From: Paracoccaceae bacterium
Lineage (GTDB): Bacteria; Pseudomonadota; Alphaproteobacteria; Rhodobacterales; Rhodobacteraceae
Assembly: GCA_011620265.1 (NCBI GenBank)
Contig: WOZM01000167.1
Coordinates: 1 to 34,241, forward strand
DNA length: 34,241 bases
Reading direction: 5' to 3'
A model generated the notes under the pieces. It ran no database searches. It was not told the origin of the DNA and saw only the letters and a program-made list of their open reading frames with translations. Shown piece after piece: positions 23,907 through 32,699 of the stretch. Made by a program: the position numbers and the translations under genes. How positions within the stretch are numbered: position 1 is the first letter of the stretch; each line of letters begins with the position of its first letter.

Positions 23907-25835
23907 ATGGATCGCGACGATACCCGCGCGAAGCTGACGCAGGCCGGGCTGAACCTCATTCAGCAGGCGCTGTCGATCTTCGACCGCGACCTGAAGCTCG
24001 CCGTCTCGAACCGGCAATATCAGCTGATGTTCGACCTGCCCGACGACCTGACCCGCCCCGGCGCCTCGTTCGAGGAGACGATCCGCTATCTGGTGCTGCG
24101 CGGCGAATACGGCGAGGTCGATGATGCCGAGGGAGCCGTGCGCTTCCGGGTCGACCAGGCCCTTACCTTCACCCCGCATTACATGGAACGCCGACGCCCC
24201 AACGGTCGCACGGTCTCGGTCGAGGGATCGCCGCTGCAGCAGGGCGGCTGGGTCACGGTCTATACCGACATCACCGAGATCAAGGCGCAGGAGGCGCTTT
24301 TGCGCGGCCGGTCGGAGGAACTGTCGGAAGAGCTTCTGACCCATGCCGAGCGGCTGGCGCAGGCCAACCGGGAGCTTGCCGCGACCAATGCCGCGCTGGA
24401 GGAGGCCAAGCGCGAACTGACCGAGATGGAGGCCCGCACAAGGCTCGTGACCGAGATGATGCCGGCCCATATCGCCCATGTCGGCCCTGACTTCCATTAT
24501 ACGTTCTCCAACCGCCGCCTTTCGGCGGTGATGCCCGGCAGCCTCTCCGACATCGTCGGCCGCCCGGCAGCCGAGGCGCTCGGCCCCGAGACCTTCGCCA
24601 AGATCGAGCCGGGGCTCCACCGGGCGCTCAAGGGCGAGGCGAATGTCTTCGAGATCACCCACGACATGTCGGGCCGGCGGATCCGCATCGCGCTGACGCC
24701 CGATCAGGGCGGCGAGGATCAGCCGCAGGGCATCTACATCCTGTCGATGGATGTGACAGAGGAGGCGCAGAGCCGCGCGGCCCTGAGCCAGAGCGCCAAG
24801 CGGGAACTCGCGGCGCAGTTGACCTCCGGCCTCGCCCACGACTTCGCCAACCTGCTGACGATCATCCTCGGGCTTCAGGGCCGGCTGGAGCGGTTGCCGG
24901 CCCTGCCGGCGGCCGCCGCCGAGATCGCCCGCGCGACGCTTGCCGCCGCCCGGCGCGGCGGCACGCTTCTCGACCGCATCGCCTCGATCTCCGGGCCGCG
25001 CGAGGTGCGGCCGCAGCCGACCGATCTTGCCACCCTTCTGCGCGATCTCAGGGTCATGGCCGGGCCGTCGCTTCCGGAGGGGATCGGCCTCGACATCCTC
25101 GTCGCCGACTTTCCCGAACCGATCCTGCTCGATGCCGGATCGCTGCAGGATTCGCTCCTCAACCTCATCCTCAACGCCAAGGATGCGATCGGCGCCGGCG
25201 CCGGGCGGATCACCCTGACGGCGCGGCCGGTCCGCGATACCTGGCTGGAGCTCTCGGTCGCCGATACCGGCACGGGGTTCTCGGCCGAGGCGCTCAATCG
25301 CGGGCTCGATCCCTTCTTCACCACCAAGGGCGGCGAAGGCTCCGGCCTCGGCCTTTCCATGGTCTACGACCATACCAAGCTCTCCGGTGGCACGGTGAAG
25401 CTCGCGAACCGGCCCGAGGGCGGCGCGACGGTGACGCTGCGCCTGCCGCTGCGCAAGGCCGCGGCGGAGCCGGCCGAGCCGCTTCTGGTCCTCCTCGTCG
25501 AGGATACCGAGGAAATCCGCACCGATATCCGCGAGATGCTGCGCGACCTTGGCCACAACGTGATCGAGGCGGCGAGCGCCGACGAGGCGGCCGAACTGGC
25601 CGACCTGCCCGGCCTCGACCTCATCCTCTCGGATATCGGCCTGCCGGGCGCCACGAACGGCGTCGATTTCGCCCTCGGGCTGATCCGCCGCGGCCATCCG
25701 GCGCGCGTCGTCCTGATGACCTCGCTGCCGCCCGGCGACGCGCTGCGCGCCCGGGCCGGGGCGATCCCGATCCTCACGAAACCCTTCGCGGCGGCCGAAC
25801 TTGCCGCCTTCCTCTCCCGGAAGGAGGCCGCATGA
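23907..25835 (+). CDS. hybrid histidine kinase with two PAS domains and a C-terminal receiver
   Basis: 642 residues and no membrane helix, so a soluble sensor. A PAS domain (about 12-125, QQALSIFDRDLKLAVSNRQY) is followed by a coiled coil (about 126-178) and a second PAS (about 180-288). Then come the phosphoacceptor domain with His311 in SGLAHDFANLL, the ATPase domain (NLILNAKDAI, about 419-428; DTGTGF; GGEGSGLGLSM) and a receiver domain (526-637) with Asp576 in LILSDIGLPG and Lys625 in LTKPF. The GGAGGAG ribosome-binding site fixes the start. The stop overlaps the response-regulator gene (ATGA). Being divergent from the ligase/transporter operon, it probably regulates it; the signal is unknown. 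Confidence 0.9.
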   Translation: MDRDDTRAKLTQAGLNLIQQALSIFDRDLKLAVSNRQYQLMFDLPDDLTRPGASFEETIRYLVLRGEYGEVDDAEGAVRFRVDQALTFTPHYMERRRPNGRTVSVEGSPLQQGGWVTVYTDITEIKAQEALLRGRSEELSEELLTHAERLAQANRELAATNAALEEAKRELTEMEARTRLVTEMMPAHIAHVGPDFHYTFSNRRLSAVMPGSLSDIVGRPAAEALGPETFAKIEPGLHRALKGEANVFEITHDMSGRRIRIALTPDQGGEDQPQGIYILSMDVTEEAQSRAALSQSAKRELAAQLTSGLAHDFANLLTIILGLQGRLERLPALPAAAAEIARATLAAARRGGTLLDRIASISGPREVRPQPTDLATLLRDLRVMAGPSLPEGIGLDILVADFPEPILLDAGSLQDSLLNLILNAKDAIGAGAGRITLTARPVRDTWLELSVADTGTGFSAEALNRGLDPFFTTKGGEGSGLGLSMVYDHTKLSGGTVKLANRPEGGATVTLRLPLRKAAAEPAEPLLVLLVEDTEEIRTDIREMLRDLGHNVIEAASADEAAELADLPGLDLILSDIGLPGATNGVDFALGLIRRGHPARVVLMTSLPPGDALRARAGAIPILTKPFAAAELAAFLSRKEAA

Positions 25836-26551
25836 CCTCGCCAGCCGACAGCCGCGCCCATGTGGCGATACTCGACGACGAGCCCGAGATCCGCCGGATG
25901 CTCTCGGACGCGCTGGAAGAGGCGGGGTTCCGCACCTCGTCCTATTCCCGCGCCACCGAGTTCGAGGCGGCGCTGAAGCGCACCGCGCCCGATGCCTGCC
26001 TCGTCGATCTCGGCCTGCCGGACCGCGACGGGCTGGCGCTGGTTCACCGGTTGGCACTGGAATCCGGGGCGGCGATCATCATCATCTCGGGCCGGGCGCA
26101 GGTGCAGGACCGGGTGACGGGGCTGGAGCTTGGCGCCGACGACTACATCATCAAGCCCTTCGATCCGGCCGAGGTCGTGGCCCGCATCCGGGCGCGTCTC
26201 CGCAAGGGCCGCGCCGATCCCGACCGCCCGGCGGCCATCGCGCGTTTCGCCGGCTGGACCGCCCATTTCGACCGCTATGTGATGGTCAACGATGCGGGCG
26301 AGGAGGTGCCCTTCAGCCATGCCGAGGGCGAGGTGCTGCGGCTCTTTCTCGACAGCCCGAAGCGGCTGATCTCCCGCGCGCAGATGCAGGAAAGCCTTGG
26401 CGGCGCTGCAGGCGAAAGCTTCGACCGGGCGATGGATGTGCGGATCTCGCGGCTCCGGACCAAGCTCGGCGAGGATCCGAAGAACCCGCGCCTGATCAAG
26501 ACGATCTATGGCGCGGGCTACATTTTCCTTGGCGACGTGCGCTGGGGCTGA
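25832..26551 (+). CDS. OmpR-family response regulator
   Basis: 239 residues: a receiver domain (about 9-122) with acidic pocket Asp15-Asp16, phosphorylation site Asp59 (CLVDLGLPD), Ser86 and Lys108 (IIKPF), then a winged-helix DNA-binding domain (about 145-235) ending RTKLGEDPKNPRLIKTIYGAGYIF. Such regulators bind direct repeats about 11 bp apart as head-to-tail dimers. The start overlaps the kinase stop by 4 nt, so the pair is co-translated. Likely targets are its own region and the divergent transporter/ligase operon, by inference from position. Confidence 0.93.
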   Translation: MTSPADSRAHVAILDDEPEIRRMLSDALEEAGFRTSSYSRATEFEAALKRTAPDACLVDLGLPDRDGLALVHRLALESGAAIIIISGRAQVQDRVTGLELGADDYIIKPFDPAEVVARIRARLRKGRADPDRPAAIARFAGWTAHFDRYVMVNDAGEEVPFSHAEGEVLRLFLDSPKRLISRAQMQESLGGAAGESFDRAMDVRISRLRTKLGEDPKNPRLIKTIYGAGYIFLGDVRWG

Positions 26552-26563
26552 CAGAACGCCGGC

Positions 26564-26905
26564 ATGACCGAAGTCACTCTGATCCGCCACGGGCAGGCTA
26601 ATAGCGGCGCCCGGACCGAAGCGGACGACGACTGCCTGTTGCCGCCCGGGCGCCAGCAGGCGGAGTGGCTGGGCCTTCACCTGCGCGATTGCGGCGGCTT
26701 CGACCGGGTGATCTCGGGCACAGTCCGGCGCCAGGTCGAGACCGCCGAGGCGCTGAATGCCGGCCGCCGCCCGCATCACCGCGACGCGCGGCTGAACGAG
26801 CTTGACTGTTTCGGCCGTTCCCACGCGATCCATGCCGAGCGCGGGGGACTTGCCCCGGCGGCCCTGCGGCCGCAGTCTGGCCGCGAACCCGAGCGGAGGC
26901 TGAAC
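26564..26905 (+). pseudogene. truncated histidine phosphatase family gene
   Basis: The first 95 or so codons are a clear start of a histidine phosphatase (phosphoglycerate mutase-like) protein: VTLIRHGQANS with the catalytic His, GRQQAEWLGLHLRDCGGFDRVISGT, RRQVETAEAL and RLNELDCFG with the conserved Glu. After about residue 100 the similarity stops, and the second half of the fold, with the second catalytic His, is missing. The frame stays open to 27328 only by running out of phase through the next gene. The next gene's ATG is at 26907, so the 3' part was probably deleted. It begins 12 nt after the response-regulator stop. Substitutions inside otherwise conserved stretches (DDD, FGRS) also suggest decay. 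Confidence 0.7.
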
Positions 26906-26906
26906 G

Positions 26907-28037
26907 ATGCGAATTCACTGGTGCGGCACCGGCCTTTCGTCCCGCCCCGGCCTGCGCCGGCTGATCCTGGCGGGGCATCCGGTGACGGTCTGGAACCTGC
27001 CGCTTGCCGCGGCCGTCGAGGCGGTGGGCGACATCAACGGGGACATCCGCGCGATGGAGCCCGGCGCGCTCGACGCGGCGCTGCGGCCCGGCGACATCGT
27101 CGTCTCTATGCTGCCGGCCGACATGCATGCCGACCTCGCCCGGCACTGCGTCGCGCATGGTGTGCATTTCGTCTCGTCAAGCTACATCTCGTCCGAGATG
27201 CGCGCGCTCGACGAACCCGCGCGGCGGGCGGGGGTCGCGATGGTGAACGAAGTCGGGCTCGATCCCGGGATCGACCACCTGATGGCGCACGATCTGGTCG
27301 CGGCCTACCGGGCGTCGAAGGCCTATGACCGCGAGAATGTCCTGTCCTTCACCTCCTATTGCGGCGGGGTGCCGGCGCGGCCGAACGCGTTCCGCTACAA
27401 GTTCTCGTGGTCGCCGCTCGGGGTCCTGCGCGCCCTGATGGCGCCGGCGCGGTCGGTCAGGGACTTCGCCGAGCTTCGGGTTGCGCATCCCTGGGACGCG
27501 GTGCGGAGCTATATCGCCCCGCTGCGCCAGCCGGAGACGTTCGAGGTCTATCCGAACCGGGATTCGGTGCCGTTCATCGCGGAGTATCACTTCGACCCGG
27601 AATGGAAGGTGAAGGAATTCGTCCGCGGCACACTGCGGCTGAACGGCTGGGCGGATGCCTGGGCCGGTATCTTCGAGGAACTCGCCTCGAAACCGGCGGA
27701 AGCGCGGCTGAAGGAACTGGCGGACGAGCTGTGGGAAAAGTATCCGCTGGCGGAGGATGAGCCGGACCGCGTGGTGCTCTGCGTGTCGCTGAAGGCGGAG
27801 CGGGCGGGGGTGCCGGTCTGGCACCGGACCTGGGTTCTCGATGCCGAAGGGGATGTCCGCGGGTCGGCGATGTCGCGGCTGGTGTCGGGGACGGTGTCGC
27901 TCGCGGTCGAGGGCGTGATGGCGCGGGAGATCCCCGTCGGCCTTCACGGCGCGCCGCACGATCCCCGGCTGGTGAAAAGGTGGCTCGATGAGGTCGGGCA
28001 CCTCGCGCAGTACATGCGGCTGGTGGCGCATGTCTGA
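26907..28037 (+). CDS. saccharopine-dehydrogenase-like NAD(P)-dependent oxidoreductase
   Basis: 376 residues. A Rossmann-type start (MRIHWCGTGLSSRPGLRRLILAG, GxGxx near residue 7) is followed by DIVVSMLPADMHADLARHC, then FVSSSYISSEMRALD and VNEVGLDPGIDHLMAHDLV, all strongly typical of the saccharopine dehydrogenase/reductase family. The catalytic half continues with SYCGGVPARPNAFRYKFSWSP. In eukaryotes this family makes or splits saccharopine in lysine metabolism; in alphaproteobacteria many members are unassigned. A GCGGAGG ribosome-binding site lies 7 nt before the ATG. It lies directly behind the broken phosphatase gene. The following 153 nt, up to the converging rmuC end, hold only small hairpins (for example GCCCG/CGGGC at 28045-28060). 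Confidence 0.9.
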   Translation: MRIHWCGTGLSSRPGLRRLILAGHPVTVWNLPLAAAVEAVGDINGDIRAMEPGALDAALRPGDIVVSMLPADMHADLARHCVAHGVHFVSSSYISSEMRALDEPARRAGVAMVNEVGLDPGIDHLMAHDLVAAYRASKAYDRENVLSFTSYCGGVPARPNAFRYKFSWSPLGVLRALMAPARSVRDFAELRVAHPWDAVRSYIAPLRQPETFEVYPNRDSVPFIAEYHFDPEWKVKEFVRGTLRLNGWADAWAGIFEELASKPAEARLKELADELWEKYPLAEDEPDRVVLCVSLKAERAGVPVWHRTWVLDAEGDVRGSAMSRLVSGTVSLAVEGVMAREIPVGLHGAPHDPRLVKRWLDEVGHLAQYMRLVAHV

Positions 28038-28190
28038 GGCGGGGGCCCGTGCGTTCGGGCGCACCGCAAGCCGGGCGCGCCTGTCCCTGGGATGGCGCCA
28101 CAAGGACCGGGCGGGGCGGATCATCGCGCCGCGACGTCGAACGCGCGTTCGCCGCTTGACGTAGCGGAAGCGCCAGCCCGCCGGACCGCA

Positions 28191-29360
28191 TCAGGGCTTC
28201 GTCAGCGGCACCACCCTTGGCGTGTCTTCCTCCGGCGCCAGCTCCTCGAAATCGAAATTGTCGAGCCGGGCCGCCCGCTTTCCGGCACGTTCGGCAGCGG
28301 TGGAAATGCCGTCGAGATCGCTCCGCGCCTGGTTGAAATGGGTGGAGAGCTTGTCCACCCGTTCCACCACCAGTTCCACGTCGCGGTGAAGCTGGCGAAG
28401 CGTGGTGCGGATCGCCCCCGCCTGTTCACGCATCCGGGCGTCCTTCAGGATGGCGCGCATCGTGTTCAGCGTCGCCATGCAGGTCGTGGGCGAGACGATC
28501 CAGACCTTGACCGCGAAGCCTTCGCGCACAAGCTCGGGGAAGTTGGCGTGCAGTTCGGCATAGACCGCCTCGGAAGGCAGGAACATCAGCGCGCCGTCCG
28601 CCGTCTCTCCGTCGAGGATATAGCGCTCGGCAATGGCCTTGATGTGGCTGCGGACGGCGATGCGCAAGCTCCGCTGCGCCTCGATGATCTGCGACTGGTT
28701 CTCGGCCCGCCGCAGCGCCTCGTAGGCCTCGAGCGGGAATTTCGAGTCGATGACGATGGGGCCGGGCGGGTTCGGCAGGTGGATGAGGCAGTCGGCGCGG
28801 CGGCCGTTGGAGAGCGTCGCCTGCATGGTGAAGGCGTCGGGCGGCATCGCCTTCCTGACAAGGTCGTTCAACTGGATCTCGCCGAAGGCGCCCCGGGTCT
28901 GCTTGTTGGAGAGGATGTCCTGCAGGCTGAGCACGTCGCCCGAGAGCTTCTCGATGTTCGACTGGGCCTTGTCGATGGTCTCCAGCCGCTGCTGGAGGTC
29001 GCCGAGCGAACGGGCGGTGCGGGTGGCGGTGCCGTGGAGGCTTTCGCTCATCCCGCGCGAGACCTCGGCGAGGCGCTGTTCCATCAGGTGCAGCATCTTG
29101 GTCTGCGAGGCAGCCTGGGCTTCGGAGACATGGCTGAGGCCGCCGGAAAGCTGCTGCTGGCCGTCGGAGAGCGACTGCACCTTCTGGCCGAGCTGGCCGA
29201 GGTGATGGATCATCGGCTCGGCCATGCGGGCGGAGCGGGAGGCGGCGCGGAGCGTGGTGACGAGCAGGATCACGATCAGCAGGACCAGCGCCGCGCCGCC
29301 GAGGGCGGCGAGGACGAGGGGATCGTCGAGGGCGTAGGTCTGGCCGTTGATCGTGATCAT
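28191..29360 (-). CDS. rmuC: DNA recombination protein RmuC
   Basis: 389 residues from the ATG at 29360, which overlaps the mutL stop as ATGA. RmuC limits inversions between short inverted repeats in E. coli and is predicted to be a nuclease. It has an N-terminal membrane helix (about 17-38, [19 protein letters not shown]), a long coiled coil (about 45-150), and then the RmuC domain: [47 protein letters not shown] (a nuclease-like core with Asp...DSK) and [24 protein letters not shown]. Co-transcription with mutL links two genome-stability functions. Confidence 0.94.
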   Translation of the reverse strand: MITINGQTYALDDPLVLAALGGAALVLLIVILLVTTLRAASRSARMAEPMIHHLGQLGQKVQSLSDGQQQLSGGLSHVSEAQAASQTKMLHLMEQRLAEVSRGMSESLHGTATRTARSLGDLQQRLETIDKAQSNIEKLSGDVLSLQDILSNKQTRGAFGEIQLNDLVRKAMPPDAFTMQATLSNGRRADCLIHLPNPPGPIVIDSKFPLEAYEALRRAENQSQIIEAQRSLRIAVRSHIKAIAERYILDGETADGALMFLPSEAVYAELHANFPELVREGFAVKVWIVSPTTCMATLNTMRAILKDARMREQAGAIRTTLRQLHRDVELVVERVDKLSTHFNQARSDLDGISTAAERAGKRAARLDNFDFEELAPEEDTPRVVPLTKP

Positions 29361-31195
29361 GTGCGTCCGAAGAGCCGTTCGATATCGGAGAGTTTCAGTT
29401 CGACATAGGTCGGCCGGCCGTGATTGCACTGGCCCGAAAGCGGCGTCCGCTCCATCTCGCGCAAAAGCGCGTTCATCTCGTCGGGGCGCATCCGCCGGCC
29501 GGTGCGGATCGAGCCGTGGCAGGCCATGCGGCTGAGGACCGCGTCGATCCGCGATCGCAGGCGCTGGCTGTCGCCCATGTCGTGCAATTCGTCGAGGATG
29601 TCCTTGATCAGCGCGGTGGCGTTGACCTCGCCAAGAATGGCGGGGGTTTCGCGGACGGCGATGGCGCCGCCGCCGAAGGGTTCGACGGTGAGACCGAGGC
29701 TCGCGAGCGTGTCGGCATGGTCGAGAAGGAGCTGGGCGTCCTGTTCCGAAAGATCGACGATCTCGGGGATCAGGAGCGCCTGGGCAGCAACGCCCGTCTC
29801 GTCGCGCTGGCGCTTGAGGCGTTCGTAGACGAGCCGTTCATGGGCGGCGTGCCCATCGACGATGACGAGGCCGGTCGCGGTCTGGGCGAGGATGTAATTT
29901 TCGTGGATCTGGGCGCGCGCGGCGCCGAGGGGGTGGTCCTCGGCCGGATCGTCGGCGGCCGGTTCGGGGGCGGCGTCGAAGCGGGCGCTGGCCTCGGCGA
30001 AGGCGGGGGCAAGCGGGGCCTGCGCGGCATGGGCCGCGCGCAGGGCGGTCTGCGACGGGCGGTCCATCTGGTAGATGCGGGGGACGCCCGTGGGTTCGGG
30101 GCGCATCGCGCCGAGCGTCGCGCCGGCGATGGTGGATGAGGCGCGGTGGCCGGCCTCGGCCAGCGCGTGGCGCAGGCCCGAAACGATGAGGCCGCGCGCC
30201 AGCCCCGGCTCGCGGAAGCGGACCTCGGCCTTCGCCGGGTGGACGTTCACATCGACCCGCTCGGGGTCGCAGCCGAGGTTCAGCACCGCCGCCGGGTGAC
30301 GGTCGCGCGACAGGACGTCCATGTAGGCGGCCCGGAGCGCCCCGATCAGGAGCTTGTCGCGCACCGGCCGGCCGTTGACGAAGAGGAACTGCTCGACCGC
30401 AGCGCCGCGCGAATAGGTCGGCAGCGCCGCGAAGCCGGTCAGGCGGAGCCCCTCGCGCTCGGCGTCGATCGGCAGGGCGTTGTCGGCGAAGTCGTTGCCG
30501 ATCAGGCGGCGGAGGCGCTGGCCGAGCGCGTCGAAGAGCTCTCCCTGCTCGGCGTCGGCGCGCAGGACGAGCCGGCCCTCGCCGCCGCCGGTCGCGTCGC
30601 GCAAGGTGAAGGCGACGAAAGGCTCGGCCATCGCGAGGCGCTGGACCACGTCGCGGATCGCCTGTGCCTCGGCCCGGTCGGAGCGAAGGAACTTCAGCCG
30701 CGCCGGCGTCGCGTAGAAGAGGTCGCGGAGTTCGACCACGGTGCCACGGGAGAGCGCGGCGGGGCGGACAGGCTCCGTCCGGCCGCCCGCGACGGCGATC
30801 CCGGCAGCCTCCGCGCCCGAGGCGCGCGAGGTGATCCGGAGCCGGCCGACGGCACCGAGCGAGGGCAGCGCCTCGCCCCGGAAACCGAAGCTGCGGATGT
30901 TGAGAAGGTCGGAGCCGTCAATCTTGGAGGTCGCATGGCGGGCAAGCGCCAGCGGCAAATCCTCCGCCGTCATGCCGCAGCCGTCGTCGGTGACGCGGAT
31001 CAGCGTCTTGCCACCATCGGCATAAGTGACGTCAACCCGGCGGGCGCCGGCGTCGAGGGCGTTCTCCACCAGTTCCTTGACTGCCGAGGCGGGACGCTCC
31101 ACCACCTCACCCGCCGCGATACGGTTGACGGCAGCCTCGTCAAGCTGACGAATCCGCGGGCGTTCGGGCAGTATCTGGGGGCTTTCGGCGTTCAT
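29357..31195 (-). CDS. mutL: DNA mismatch repair protein MutL
   Basis: 612 residues. GHKL ATPase motifs: [19 protein letters not shown] with catalytic Glu41, then [17 protein letters not shown] and [13 protein letters not shown]. The C-terminal domain has the endonuclease motif in the form [12 protein letters not shown] (447-458; Gln of DQHA replaced by Gly, while Asp, His and both Glu are kept). ACHGSIRTG and GQCNHGRPT, the zinc-binding parts, are also present, so this should be a nicking MutL, as expected where MutH is absent. No mutS is in the window. The ribosome-binding site is weak (GTAGG right before ATG). Confidence 0.96.
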   Translation of the reverse strand: MNAESPQILPERPRIRQLDEAAVNRIAAGEVVERPASAVKELVENALDAGARRVDVTYADGGKTLIRVTDDGCGMTAEDLPLALARHATSKIDGSDLLNIRSFGFRGEALPSLGAVGRLRITSRASGAEAAGIAVAGGRTEPVRPAALSRGTVVELRDLFYATPARLKFLRSDRAEAQAIRDVVQRLAMAEPFVAFTLRDATGGGEGRLVLRADAEQGELFDALGQRLRRLIGNDFADNALPIDAEREGLRLTGFAALPTYSRGAAVEQFLFVNGRPVRDKLLIGALRAAYMDVLSRDRHPAAVLNLGCDPERVDVNVHPAKAEVRFREPGLARGLIVSGLRHALAEAGHRASSTIAGATLGAMRPEPTGVPRIYQMDRPSQTALRAAHAAQAPLAPAFAEASARFDAAPEPAADDPAEDHPLGAARAQIHENYILAQTATGLVIVDGHAAHERLVYERLKRQRDETGVAAQALLIPEIVDLSEQDAQLLLDHADTLASLGLTVEPFGGGAIAVRETPAILGEVNATALIKDILDELHDMGDSQRLRSRIDAVLSRMACHGSIRTGRRMRPDEMNALLREMERTPLSGQCNHGRPTYVELKLSDIERLFGRT

Positions 31196-31388
31196 CCTAC
31201 AAGAACTAGCATGTATCGTCGCGATTCGGCCAGTTCACCCTTTGTCTTGGCCGCCGATTTCCGCCGCCCGAGACCGCGCATTCGGAGCGGAAACGGGCTG
31301 CCTTGCGCAGGAGGAGCGCAATCCGGCGCTGGCCCTGAACAAGGCGATGAAGGTCCACGGCATCTGACCGTCGCCACCGGCCGGGGGG
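31196..31388. other. 193-nt gap between an M16 gene and mutL, with a protein-like remnant
   Basis: It must hold any separate mutL promoter, but I see no convincing -35/-10 pair. On the plus strand the last 29 codons before a TGA at 31365-31367 read like the tail of a protein (AFGAETGCLAQEERNPAL, then ALNKAMKVHGI). No start or upstream body belongs to it. I do not recognise the family with confidence; it may be a leftover gene end. Confidence 0.35.
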
Positions 31389-32699
31389 TCAGTTCTGGAC
31401 CGTCAGCCCCACCGGCCGGCCGACCACCACGAAGCGCAGATCCTCGGGTTTCATCAGACGCGCGGCCACGCGCCTGATGTCGTCGAGCGTCACCGCCTCG
31501 ATATAGGAATTGCGGTCGTTGACGTAGGAGGCGGGCAGCCGTTCGGACTGCATGCCGACGAGGATGTCGGCGATCGGCCCGTTGCCGTCGAAGCGCAGCG
31601 GATAGGAGCCGGTGAGGTAGGTCTTGGCGGCCTCAAGCTCCTCGGCCGTGACACCTTCGGCGGCGACCTCGGCCCAGACGTCGCGCACGACCTGGATCGC
31701 CTCGGCCACCTTCTCGTTCGCCGAGGCGAAGGAGCCTTGCCAGGTCTCGGCAAGATCCATCGGCACGAGATAGGTGGAGATCCCGTAGGTCAGGCCGCGT
31801 TTCTCGCGCACCTCGTCCATCAGCCGGGCGGCGAAGCCGGGGCCGCCGAGGATCTGGTTGAGAACGTAGGCGGCGAAGAAGTCGGGGTCGTCGCGCTTGA
31901 TCCCGGCATGGCCGAAGCTCACCACCGATTGCGGCGAGGCGTAGTCGATCACGGTGATGCCCCCCGTGAGCGCCATGTCGGCCGGTTCGGGCATCGGCGC
32001 GCCGGTTTCCGGCAGCCCGCCCAAGAGATCGTCGAGAAGCGCGCCAAGCTCCGCCTCGGTGATGTCGCCGACGGCCGAGACGAAGAGCCGGTCGCGCGCC
32101 ATCGCGGCCGCCTTGGCGGCGAAGAGGTCGTCGCGGGTCAGTGCCGCCACGCTCTCCAGCGTGCCATTGCGCGAGGAGCCGTAGGGGTGGTCGCCGAAGG
32201 CGAACTTGTCGAAGGCGCGCCGGGCGATCTCTCCGGGGTCCTTTTCATCCGACCGGATGATCGAGGCGACCTGCCCCTTGACCCGGTCGATCGCGTCCTG
32301 ATCGAAGCGCGGATCGGTCAGCGCCCGTTTCAGAAGCGCCACCGCTTCGGGGCGGTTCTCGCTCAGCATCCGGGCCGAGACGGTCACGCCGTCGTCAAAG
32401 GCGTCGAAGCTGAAATCGGCCGCGAGCCGTTCGCGGGCCGCCGCAAATCCCTGGCTGTCGAGATCGCCGGTGCCTTCCTCGAGAAGCGCCATCATCAGCA
32501 TGGTCGCGCCGCGCTTGCCCGGCGCGTCGAGGCTGGCGCCGCCCTCGAAGCGAAGCTCGAGCGCGGTGAACGGGATCGAATGCTCCTCCACCAGCCAGGC
32601 CCGGATGCCGCCGGGCGAGGTGACCTCGCGGATATCGACCGCGTGGGCCGGCAGGGCCGCGACGACCGCGAGGGCGGCGGCGAAGAAGGCGCGGATCAT
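31389..32699 (-). CDS. M16-family protein lacking the zinc motif (non-catalytic partner)
   Basis: 436 residues with a signal peptide (about 1-20, ending ALPAHAVD), so periplasmic. It has the two-domain insulinase/pitrilysin layout: an N-terminal half with FEGGASLDAPGKRG and a C-terminal half with LNQILGGPGFAARLMDEVREKRGLTYGIS (the R/Y substrate-binding motif). Where active members have HxxEH it reads MLMMALLEEG, so no zinc site. In this family an inactive subunit with the R/Y motif pairs with an active one. Its ATG overlaps the stop of the active partner (ATGA), which supports a heterodimer. Confidence 0.92.
   Translation of the reverse strand: MIRAFFAAALAVVAALPAHAVDIREVTSPGGIRAWLVEEHSIPFTALELRFEGGASLDAPGKRGATMLMMALLEEGTGDLDSQGFAAARERLAADFSFDAFDDGVTVSARMLSENRPEAVALLKRALTDPRFDQDAIDRVKGQVASIIRSDEKDPGEIARRAFDKFAFGDHPYGSSRNGTLESVAALTRDDLFAAKAAAMARDRLFVSAVGDITEAELGALLDDLLGGLPETGAPMPEPADMALTGGITVIDYASPQSVVSFGHAGIKRDDPDFFAAYVLNQILGGPGFAARLMDEVREKRGLTYGISTYLVPMDLAETWQGSFASANEKVAEAIQVVRDVWAEVAAEGVTAEELEAAKTYLTGSYPLRFDGNGPIADILVGMQSERLPASYVNDRNSYIEAVTLDDIRRVAARLMKPEDLRFVVVGRPVGLTVQN

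Noticed and set aside
26906-27328. Continuation of the phosphatase frame to 254 residues
   Set aside because: It overlaps the clear saccharopine-dehydrogenase-like gene out of phase and shows no phosphatase motif.
28191-29408. 438-residue plus-strand frame over rmuC (starting at 28092)
   Set aside because: It is antisense to a certain gene, with no motifs.
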